The notes under the pieces: generated by a model
Databases searched by the model: none
Seen by the model: only the letters and a program-made list of their open reading frames with translations
What the model was told of the DNA's origin: nothing
Position numbers and translations under genes: made by a program
In this document: piece after piece, positions 15,086-21,096 of the stretch
Numbering within the stretch: the first letter of the stretch is position 1
How the letters are laid out: each line of letters opens with the position of its first letter
DNA from: Candidatus Parcubacteria bacterium
Lineage (GTDB): Bacteria; Patescibacteriota; Patescibacteriia; CAIXNZ01
Assembly (NCBI GenBank): GCA_026395685.1
Contig: JAPLYG010000002.1
Span: 1-33,630, forward strand
Direction: 5' to 3'
DNA: 33,630 nucleotides

Positions 15086-15171
15086 GCGAAAACGGCCATT
15101 TGTAAAACAAATGTAGCCCAGCCCTTCGCGAAGGGCTGGGCTACAAAATTATTTATTTTGGCCGTTTTCGC
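15086..15171. repeat. Terminator-like inverted repeat with a 34-bp perfect palindrome in its loop
   Basis: Outer arms GCGAAAACGGCCA (15086-15098) and TGGCCGTTTTCGC (15159-15171) start two bases after the stop of the 15174 ABC exporter. In the loop is a loopless palindrome (15112-15145) with arm TGTAGCCCAGCCCTTCG. Its flanks AAATGTAG and CTACAAAA match the palindrome at 8566. The outer arms resemble the outer part of the element at 17016 (AAAACGGCC). Confidence 0.85.
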
Positions 15172-15173
15172 AT

Positions 15174-16961
15174 TTATTTTTTTTCCTGCAAATGTTTTTG
15201 CTGCGTCTGCCATAAATCACGGTAAATTCCCGCTTGTGATACTAATTTATGATGCTTACCCCGTTGTACGATTTTACCTTTATCCAAAACAATGATTTGG
15301 TCGGCTGACTGAGTAATGGCGGAAAAATCATGAGTAATAATAATAGTCGTACGATCTTTAATTAAATGCTGCAGCGCGTCTAAAACTGCAAATTTTGTTT
15401 TTTGATCTAAAGAAGTTGTGGCTTCATCAAGGATTAAAATTTTAGGATTTCTTAATGCCGCTCTAGCAATAGCAATGCGCTGAACTTGCCCGCCTGATAA
15501 TTTTACTCCGCGTTCACCCACTTTAGTTTTATAACCATTAGGTAAAGCACTTATAAAAACGTGGGCGTTGGCGATTTTGGCTGCGCTAATAACTTCTTGC
15601 ATGGTCGCATTTTGCTTGCCGTATTTGATATTATCCAAAATTGATTCGTTAAACAAAGACGGATCTTGCGGAACAACCGCAATCTGCGAGCGCAAAGATT
15701 GTCTGGCGACTTTTCTGGAATCAATCCCGTCGTAAAATATCTGACCCGAATCCGTTTCGTATAACCGTAAAAGTAAATTATAAGCGGTGGTTTTGCCAGA
15801 GCCTGTTTCGCCGAAAATAGCCAAAGTCTGACCGCCAGGAACTTTAAAACTGACATTTTGTAAAATCCCCTGATTCCTTTCCGGGTATTTAAAAGAAACA
15901 TTTTTAAATTCTAATTCACCTTTTAAATCCTTAATATCCTCCTGAGCCTGTCCGGATTCTTCCGGTGCTTCCTTAAGCATTTCCCGGGCATCGCCGATGT
16001 CAACAATCATTCTTTTCATTTGCCGGTACTGGTTGGTTAAAGACCATAATGGACGATAAATAATTTCCGTATAAAGCAGAAAGCTGACAAAATCTCCGAC
16101 CGAGATTATATTTTGCTCTAAAAAATATGCGCCTAATATTACCGTTAAGAGAATGCCTGTCCAGGAAATTAGGCCCTGTCCCAGACTAACCTGCGTCCAC
16201 AGCTTCATTGACTGATTAGTTGCAGCAATGACAGATTTATATTCTTTTTCAACTCGCTTAATTTCATATTTTTCAGTCGTATTTGTCTTAACCGTGAAAA
16301 TATTAGCCAAAAAATCGCCGATATTGCCGAACAACTTATTATATCTTGCATTGACTTCTTTTCTGATAACCAGTATCTTCTTCATCCGGAAAGTTGTTGC
16401 GAAGATTAAAAAAACAATGATAGCTACCATATTAATCAATGACAAGCGCCAATCCAGTTTGAACATTATTAGTAAGGAAACAATTATATTCAGGATGTTG
16501 CCGGCAAAATTGAATAATAGGCTGTCAAATATCATGGTTATAGAACTGGTTGCCCGATCTATTTTTTTGAAAGATTCACCCGGCTTTTGATCATAAAAAT
16601 ATTTTACCGGCAAATAAAGAATGCGGGAGACTATATCATTGGCAAAATCTTTTTCAATCATTACTTCAATCCAAACAATCAGGCGGGTGGTCACGCGGCG
16701 GGCAAACACCATTATAATAACTAATACAGACCATAACAATAATAATCCGGGAAGACTGAGATTAAAAATAATTTGCTTGCCCAGAAAAGAATCAATCATC
16801 CGGCCATAGAGATAAGGAGAAATTGATTCACCCAAGCTGATAAATAACGTCACCGCAAGAAGAATATAAAAAGGCCTGCTGTATTTTCGTACATAGGTCC
16901 AAATGAATCTCAGAATATCTGATACTTTATACTTTTTATCTTTTTTGTTTTTGTTCTCCAT
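15174..16961 (-). CDS. ABC exporter, fused membrane and ATPase domains (no Shine-Dalgarno)
   Basis: The 595-residue half-exporter is homologous over its whole length to the 11693 gene. Six membrane helices occupy about 25-320; the ATPase domain has GETGSGKTT, VVPQDP, KLSGGQVQR, LILDEATTSLD and THDFSAI. Both NBDs keep the catalytic Glu and switch His, so either a homodimer or a heterodimer with the paralogue is possible. The N-terminus is very basic (NKNKKDKKYK). Unlike its paralogue it has no Shine-Dalgarno and is AT-rich at the wobble position. The -10 box TGC-TATAAT lies 20 bases before ATG 16961, giving a very short leader. The nested palindrome element follows the stop. Substrate unknown. 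Confidence 0.92.
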   Translation of the reverse strand: MENKNKKDKKYKVSDILRFIWTYVRKYSRPFYILLAVTLFISLGESISPYLYGRMIDSFLGKQIIFNLSLPGLLLLWSVLVIIMVFARRVTTRLIVWIEVMIEKDFANDIVSRILYLPVKYFYDQKPGESFKKIDRATSSITMIFDSLLFNFAGNILNIIVSLLIMFKLDWRLSLINMVAIIVFLIFATTFRMKKILVIRKEVNARYNKLFGNIGDFLANIFTVKTNTTEKYEIKRVEKEYKSVIAATNQSMKLWTQVSLGQGLISWTGILLTVILGAYFLEQNIISVGDFVSFLLYTEIIYRPLWSLTNQYRQMKRMIVDIGDAREMLKEAPEESGQAQEDIKDLKGELEFKNVSFKYPERNQGILQNVSFKVPGGQTLAIFGETGSGKTTAYNLLLRLYETDSGQIFYDGIDSRKVARQSLRSQIAVVPQDPSLFNESILDNIKYGKQNATMQEVISAAKIANAHVFISALPNGYKTKVGERGVKLSGGQVQRIAIARAALRNPKILILDEATTSLDQKTKFAVLDALQHLIKDRTTIIITHDFSAITQSADQIIVLDKGKIVQRGKHHKLVSQAGIYRDLWQTQQKHLQEKK

Positions 16962-16981
16962 GAGAGAGATTTAATACTTGT

Positions 16982-17010
16982 ATTATAGCATATTTAAGCA
17001 AAGATTATAA
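16982..17010 (-). promoter_or_regulatory. Promoter of the 15174 ABC exporter
   Basis: Extended -10 TGC-TATAAT (hexamer 16982-16987), 17-nt spacer, -35-like TTATAA (17005-17010). The decamer TGCTATAATA recurs in front of the cupin gene and dksA. Confidence 0.6.
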
Positions 17011-17015
17011 GGACG

Positions 17016-17120
17016 AAAACGGCCGGCGTTGTTATTCCGAACGAATGTGAGGAATCTCTCTGGAATCCAAAATCCATTGAGCTCTTTCGCTTTACTCGGA
17101 ATGACAACGCCGGCCGTTTT
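17016..17120. repeat. 105-bp element with 25-bp inverted repeats downstream of uvrB
   Basis: Arms 17016-17040 (AAAACGGCCGGCGTTGTTAT...) and 17096-17120 pair with one wobble. The interior carries GAATGTGAGGAATCTC, and the arms end in ATTCCGA/TCGGAAT. This looks like the intergenic repeat family with ATTCCGAG and GAGGAATC motifs seen in many bacterial genomes, inside a GC-rich terminator-like stem. It starts three bases after the uvrB stop codon and probably doubles as its terminator. Confidence 0.75.
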
Positions 17121-17123
17121 TTC

Positions 17124-19049
17124 TTATTTTTTTAACTTCCTGATTTCATCACGAATCTCTATGGCCTTTTCAAAGTCAAGATTCTCAGCTGCGATCTGCA
17201 TCTGAGTTTCCAGTTCAATGATCAATTCTTCAAGTGAGCCTACTTTCTTAAGATCAAATTTGGCAATTTCTTTTTTAAGTTCTGCCGGTTTTTCCTTGAT
17301 GGCCTTAACAATAGAAGCCGGAGTAATACCGTGTTCCTCATTATATTTAATCTGAATCTTACGGCGGCGGTTGGTTTCAGAAATAGCCTCTTTCATTGAG
17401 CCGGTCATGGTATCCGCATACATTAAAACATAAGAATCAACATTGCGGCTGGCGCGACCGATTGTCTGGATCAAGCTGCGCGCGTCGCGCAGGAAAGATT
17501 CTTTATCTGCGTCCAATATTGCCACTAGCCCGACTTCGGGAATATCCAAGCCTTCACGCAACAAATTAATGCCCACTAAAACATCATATTTGCCGCGACG
17601 CAAGTACGCGATAATTTCCGTGCGTTCCAAAGTGTCCACCTCCGAATGCATATAATTAACCTTGATATCCCTTTTCAAAAAATAATCCGTTAAATCCTCA
17701 GCCATTTGTTTGGTTAAAGTGGTTACCAAAATGCGATTGCCTTCAGCAATCTTCTTTTTAATTTCGCTAATCAAATCATCCATCTGACCAGCACTAGGCC
17801 TGACAAAAATCTCGGGGTCTATCAAACCTGTCGGCCTGATAATCTGCTCAACCACTTGCCCTGAATTTTTAAATTCATATTCAGCCGGGGTAGCCGAGGT
17901 ATAAACAACATGCTTTAAGTATTTTTCAAATTCTTCAAATTTAAGTGGTCGATTGTCATAAGCAGACGGTAAACGAAAACCATTATCAATCAAATTCTTT
18001 TTTCTAGATTGATCACCCTTATACATGCCATGGACCTGGGGTAATGTCTGATGAGATTCATCAATTATTATTAAAAAGTCTTTTGGGAAAAAATCTATCA
18101 ATGTTTTTGGCGGCTCCCCAGGAGCGCGATTGTCAAAATGACGGGAATAATTTTCAATACCCTTGCAAGAACCCAATTCCCTAATCATTTCCATATCATA
18201 ACGGGTTCTTTTTTCCAGCCGATGCGCCTCCAACGGCGGCAAAGTCGGTAAAACCTTTATCAATTCTTCTTCAATTGATTTTAAAGCCCGAAGATTGGCA
18301 TCGCGGGAAGTCATAAACGGTGAAGCCGGAAAAATATCCAATTTTTTAATTTCCTCGACAACTTTCAAATTAATTGGTTCAATAATTTTAATTGAGTCAA
18401 TAATATCACCCTTAAAATTTATTCTAAAAATATTATGGCCATAACCCTGGATCAAATCAATGGTATTGCCGCGCACGCGGAAACGGCCGGAACGCAGATC
18501 AGTATCATTACGTTCAAATTGAATGTTAACTAAAGCTTTAATCAGGTTATCGCGACCTAATTCCCTATTGACATTAATCTGAAAAATACCATGCTTGTAC
18601 TCTTGAGGGTCACCCAATCCGTAAATACAGGAAACCGAAGCCACCACAATTACATCCTCGCGCGAAATAACTGAGGAGGCTGCTTCCAGGCGAAATTCTT
18701 CAATTTTTTCATTAATGGCTGTATCTTTTTCAATATACGTATCAGTTGAAGGCACATAAGATTCGGGCTGGTAATAGTCGTAATAGGAAATAAAGTAGCA
18801 GACCTTATTCTCAGGAAAAAATTCTTTAAATTCTTCATACAATTGCCCGGCCAAAGTCTTATTATGAACCAAAACTAAAGTCGGCTTCTGAACTTTCTGA
18901 ATCAGATTGGCCATGGTAAAGGTTTTGCCTGAACCGGTCACTCCCAGCAACGTCTGCTGCGGGTATTTCAAAAAGCCCTCTTCAAGCTGTTTAATCGCCT
19001 TGGGTTGGTCGCCGGTGGGTTTGTAGGTTGTCTTTAACTTAAATTTCAT
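17124..19049 (-). CDS. uvrB: UvrABC excinuclease subunit B
   Basis: UvrB is the helicase-like subunit that verifies damage and holds DNA for UvrC. At 641 residues the length is typical. Visible motifs are Walker [10 protein letters not shown] (about 40-48), the damage-probing beta-hairpin region [20 protein letters not shown], Walker [10 protein letters not shown], motif [11 protein letters not shown], helicase motifs V and VI ([21 protein letters not shown]) and a C-terminal UVR helix pair ([19 protein letters not shown]) that contacts UvrC. ATG 19049 gives [16 protein letters not shown]. There is no good Shine-Dalgarno. The first 48 bases are repeated at 19130-19177 beyond a double-hairpin element, next to the RAYT gene, so the 5' region has been rearranged. 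Confidence 0.97.
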   Translation of the reverse strand: MKFKLKTTYKPTGDQPKAIKQLEEGFLKYPQQTLLGVTGSGKTFTMANLIQKVQKPTLVLVHNKTLAGQLYEEFKEFFPENKVCYFISYYDYYQPESYVPSTDTYIEKDTAINEKIEEFRLEAASSVISREDVIVVASVSCIYGLGDPQEYKHGIFQINVNRELGRDNLIKALVNIQFERNDTDLRSGRFRVRGNTIDLIQGYGHNIFRINFKGDIIDSIKIIEPINLKVVEEIKKLDIFPASPFMTSRDANLRALKSIEEELIKVLPTLPPLEAHRLEKRTRYDMEMIRELGSCKGIENYSRHFDNRAPGEPPKTLIDFFPKDFLIIIDESHQTLPQVHGMYKGDQSRKKNLIDNGFRLPSAYDNRPLKFEEFEKYLKHVVYTSATPAEYEFKNSGQVVEQIIRPTGLIDPEIFVRPSAGQMDDLISEIKKKIAEGNRILVTTLTKQMAEDLTDYFLKRDIKVNYMHSEVDTLERTEIIAYLRRGKYDVLVGINLLREGLDIPEVGLVAILDADKESFLRDARSLIQTIGRASRNVDSYVLMYADTMTGSMKEAISETNRRRKIQIKYNEEHGITPASIVKAIKEKPAELKKEIAKFDLKKVGSLEELIIELETQMQIAAENLDFEKAIEIRDEIRKLKK

Positions 19050-19066
19050 AATCTTATCTCATCTCG

Positions 19067-19119
19067 GCTTCGACACTTTAGTGTCGAAGCAATGTCTGCC
19101 GAACACTAAAGTGTTCGGC
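19067..19119. repeat. Double-hairpin (BIME-like) element upstream of uvrB
   Basis: Hairpin GCTTCGACACT-TT-AGTGTCGAAGC (19067-19090), exactly 7 nt, then hairpin GCCGAACACT-AA-AGTGTTCGGC (19098-19119). The centres are CTTTAG and CTAAAG, so the two are in opposite orientation. Plan and spacing match 6874-6924. It lies between uvrB and a duplicated uvrB start, about 60 bases from the RAYT gene that probably mobilises such elements. Confidence 0.85.
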
Positions 19120-19129
19120 CCGTAACCGC

Positions 19130-19177
19130 GGGCTGGTCGCCGGTGGGTTTGTAGGTTGTTTGTAATTTGAATTTCAT
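19130..19177 (-). pseudogene. Duplicated 5' end of uvrB
   Basis: On the minus strand the 48 bases from ATG 19177 match the first 48 bases of uvrB (19002-19049) at 43 positions and encode [16 protein letters not shown]. The frame then runs into the double-hairpin element and stops at TAG within it after about 23 codons. The RAYT stop codon (19178-19180) abuts this ATG. It looks like a partial duplication created when the element or the RAYT gene was inserted. Confidence 0.85.
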
Positions 19178-19759
19178 CTATTTAATATTAATGGGATTAT
19201 TCCTGTCATTCTGCCAATTAATCGGATTATTCGCAATATATTCTTTAATACGCGCATAATCCTCGTCGTTTTTTATAATATGTTCGTAATAATTTGATTG
19301 CCATTGGAAATCAAGATTGTTTTTGTGGCAACTGCGGCTAACAGCGCCTTTAAAGGTATTAATAATCGTTGACAATGATTTTGGCGGCACATTGCCGAAT
19401 TTGCGGACGGTAGAGACAGGGTATACCCTGTCTCTACCGTTGGTGACAAAATCATTGTCTTTAATTACAATTATCCCATGCAAATGATTAGGCATTATTA
19501 TCCAATCAGCCAATTCAACATTATTAAAATGCTTCTTTATTTCCAGCCAGCATTTAAATACAATTTTCCCTATCTCAGATAGATAAATCTCATTATTGAT
19601 AATCTTACCTAAACAGCACTTCCTATCTTTAGTGCAAATCGTTACATAATAGAAACCTTCTCCCGAATAATCCCGATCCTGCAATCGCGTCGTGGCCGTT
19701 CGAAATTTGTTTTTGAAATATTCCTCCATAATATTCTGTTCCCACATTATATCAAACAT
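19178..19759 (-). CDS. REP-associated tyrosine transposase (RAYT, Y1/HUH family)
   Basis: RAYTs are single-strand DNA transposases that nick REP hairpins with one tyrosine. The 193-residue ORF has the family's opening (EYFKNKFRTATTRLQ...YYVTICTKDR), the HUH motif in MPNHLHGIIVI (about 91-101), the region FGNVPPKSLSTIINTFKGAVS and the C-terminal catalytic helix YYEHIIKNDEDYARIKEYI with its conserved Tyr. The start may be ATG 19759 or, by comparison with the family, ATG 19729 (MEEYFKNKF). A 34-bp perfect palindrome (19407-19440) lies in frame in the variable loop between HUH and FGNVPP, encoding about 11 extra residues (GRDRVYPVSTV). All core motifs remain, so the protein may still be active. 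A double-hairpin element lies just beyond its 3' end. Confidence 0.9.
   Translation of the reverse strand: MFDIMWEQNIMEEYFKNKFRTATTRLQDRDYSGEGFYYVTICTKDRKCCLGKIINNEIYLSEIGKIVFKCWLEIKKHFNNVELADWIIMPNHLHGIIVIKDNDFVTNGRDRVYPVSTVRKFGNVPPKSLSTIINTFKGAVSRSCHKNNLDFQWQSNYYEHIIKNDEDYARIKEYIANNPINWQNDRNNPINIK
19407..19440. repeat. 34-bp perfect palindrome inside the RAYT gene
   Basis: The arm ACGGTAGAGACAGGGTA is followed immediately by its exact reverse complement. It contains GTAGAGAC...GTCTCTAC, as does the palindrome at 8566-8595, and has the same 34-bp length as those at 2984 and 15112. It keeps the reading frame of the transposase. Confidence 0.92.
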
Positions 19760-19864
19760 AGTATCTAAATCAATATTACCATATTTACATTTTTCTGCCT
19801 AAACAGCACATAAATCTGGCAATTTAATTCAACTTTGCAAAATTTCCTAATTTATCCTAACGAC

Positions 19865-19893
19865 TTGACATTATAATCAAAAAATGACAATCT
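19865..19893 (+). promoter_or_regulatory. Probable promoter of the 19923 gene
   Basis: TTGACA (19865-19870), N14, TGA, CAATCT (19888-19893). The hexamer is poor, but the TTGACA-N14-TGn spacing equals the other cassette promoters. Confidence 0.5.
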
Positions 19894-19922
19894 ACTATGA
19901 TGTCTGTGTAAAGGAGGAAGCA

Positions 19923-20381
19923 ATGGCACAAAAGGTAACAATCCGCAATCAGGGGTTATTTACCCGGGCAATTTCGTACTTGAAGGACAAAGCCCTTAAT
20001 ATTGACGATGATGTCTTGCCTCTGAAGGATATTTTTCCGCATCTGGCTGAAGTCGGAGTCAATCTCGGCCATAAAATAAGGCTTCAGTTCCAGTACACTG
20101 AAAAAATCGGGTTCTTTATTTACCTGATTGATTTCACCAAGCCGGACGAAGAAGATGCTGGTGATACCAGGGAAAATTTTCACAAGCGGATAAGATATTC
20201 AAAGCAGTATCATAGCTTAATGCCTGAAATGTTTCCGGAAAACATACTTGCTTTTGAGGAATTGGATAATTGGGGCTGGTATCTGAGCTTTTTCCCGGAC
20301 AGCGTCAAAAGCCTTAAGCTCATGATAGATCCTCAGGATCTGGATGATCTGCAAAAGCAGATTGAACTACTTGTTCGCTAA
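19923..20381 (+). CDS. Hypothetical protein, self-contained cassette gene
   Basis: The 152-residue soluble protein is not recognised. The ORF track's start at 19884 is replaced by ATG 19923 (MAQKVTIRNQGLF), which has AAAGGAGG seven bases upstream; the 19884 ATG overlaps the promoter. The sequence is mixed alpha/beta with acidic patches (NIDDDVLP, KPDEEDAGDTRENF) and an aromatic cluster (ELDNWGWYLSFFPDS). There are no cysteines, signal peptide or membrane helices. It has its own promoter and terminator and is convergent with the 20459 gene. No functional clue. Confidence 0.75.
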   Translation: MAQKVTIRNQGLFTRAISYLKDKALNIDDDVLPLKDIFPHLAEVGVNLGHKIRLQFQYTEKIGFFIYLIDFTKPDEEDAGDTRENFHKRIRYSKQYHSLMPEMFPENILAFEELDNWGWYLSFFPDSVKSLKLMIDPQDLDDLQKQIELLVR

Positions 20382-20391
20382 AATCACGAAT

Positions 20392-20416
20392 AGAGCCCCC
20401 TGGGCTCTTTTTTTTT
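20392..20416 (+). terminator. Rho-independent terminator of the 19923 gene
   Basis: AGAGCCC-CCT-GGGCTCT is followed by nine T, ten bases after the stop codon. Confidence 0.9.
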
Positions 20417-20417
20417 A

Positions 20418-20448
20418 TAAAAAAACCGCCCTAATCTCTTAAGGCGGT
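20418..20448 (-). terminator. Rho-independent terminator of the 20459 gene
   Basis: On the minus strand ACCGCC/GGCGGT around a 12-nt loop is followed by seven T, ten bases after the stop codon. Confidence 0.85.
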
Positions 20449-20458
20449 AAATTTCCCC

Positions 20459-20773
20459 TTATCTTTTAAAAAGATCAATACAATTATAATACTCAATCTG
20501 AACTTGGGTCGGCAATTCCCGATGTGGAGCCATCATCGATATCTCTGCCCTGGGATCTTTCTTTTTAATCTGAATCAGAGCGGCTTGAGCTTCAGCCCAG
20601 TTATTACAGGGATTATTATTGCCCACATCGCCGACATTGTACCTCAGCAGTACGGATTTTGGCTGAGTTGCCAGATATTCATTGGCTGCAGCCAATTCCT
20701 TGAATACCACCAAACCAGTTCGCGGTGCATGTACGAAAAAAAGAACAATAAAATCTGTAGGCAAATAACTCAT
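20459..20773 (-). CDS. Hypothetical protein, self-contained cassette gene
   Basis: The 104-residue protein is not recognised. ATG 20773 (MSYLPTDF) is chosen because GGAGGAGG stands upstream of it; the longer ORF (20797) would start before that site. Its N-terminal half looks like alternating strands and a helix (DFIVLFFVHAP, TGLVVFKELAAANEYLA), then a Gly/Asn-rich loop (VGDVGNNNPCNNW) and a second helix (AEAQAALIQIKKKD). There is no signal peptide. It has its own TTGACT/TAAAAT promoter, a leader of about 95 nt with a stable hairpin, and a terminator. Function unknown. Confidence 0.72.
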   Translation of the reverse strand: MSYLPTDFIVLFFVHAPRTGLVVFKELAAANEYLATQPKSVLLRYNVGDVGNNNPCNNWAEAQAALIQIKKKDPRAEISMMAPHRELPTQVQIEYYNCIDLFKR

Positions 20774-20832
20774 CGCTAAACCTCCTCCTTTGAACAAAGC
20801 TGATTACTAAGCAACTTGCCAAATTACTGCTA

Positions 20833-20898
20833 GCCGGCAAAATTTGCCGGAGAGCATTGCTTATTGTCTTATTTTACTTAATAATATGCAAAAGTCAA
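20833..20898 (-). promoter_or_regulatory. Promoter and leader hairpin of the 20459 gene
   Basis: TTGACT (20893-20898), 16-nt spacer, TAAAAT (20871-20876). The leader carries CCGGCAAA/TTTGCCGG (20833-20849), a near-perfect palindrome of the kind that can stabilise or regulate an mRNA 5' end. There is no T-run, so it is not a terminator. Confidence 0.65.
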
Positions 20899-20910
20899 GG
20901 CTATTACCAT

Positions 20911-20939
20911 TTGGAAAAAATTCTTAACTATTATATAAT
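20911..20939 (+). promoter_or_regulatory. Promoter of the SMC-like gene
   Basis: TTGGAA (20911-20916), 17-nt spacer, TATAAT (20934-20939). It predicts a start near 20946 and an untranslated leader of about 150 bases. Confidence 0.72.
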
Positions 20940-20945
20940 AAATAC

Positions 20946-21096
20946 AGGAATTAATTCCTTTTTTCAAATGGTGAAGGGTGTATAGGCTAGGAAGCTAGAA
21001 AGTAAAGCGGGAATGGTTAAGTGATTATAAAAACACATAACCCCAATACTTAGCACCTACCAGCACCTTTACCACCACACTTCACCAATACCAATT
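20946..21096 (+). other. Long, apparently structured 5' leader of the SMC-like gene
   Basis: Between promoter and ATG there is no ORF. GGAATTAATTCC followed by TTTTTT stands at the 5' end. ATGGTGAAG early in the leader can pair with CTTCACCA just before the start region. Inside are CTAG-GAAG-CTAG and GGTTAaGTG/CACaTAACC hairpins. No Shine-Dalgarno precedes ATG 21097. It could be a regulatory leader; no known riboswitch class was recognised. Confidence 0.45.

Noticed and set aside
15025-15213. N-terminal extension of the first RHH protein in the ORF track
   Set aside because: It would translate the promoter and a 34-bp palindrome; the G-rich Shine-Dalgarno is just before ATG 15024.
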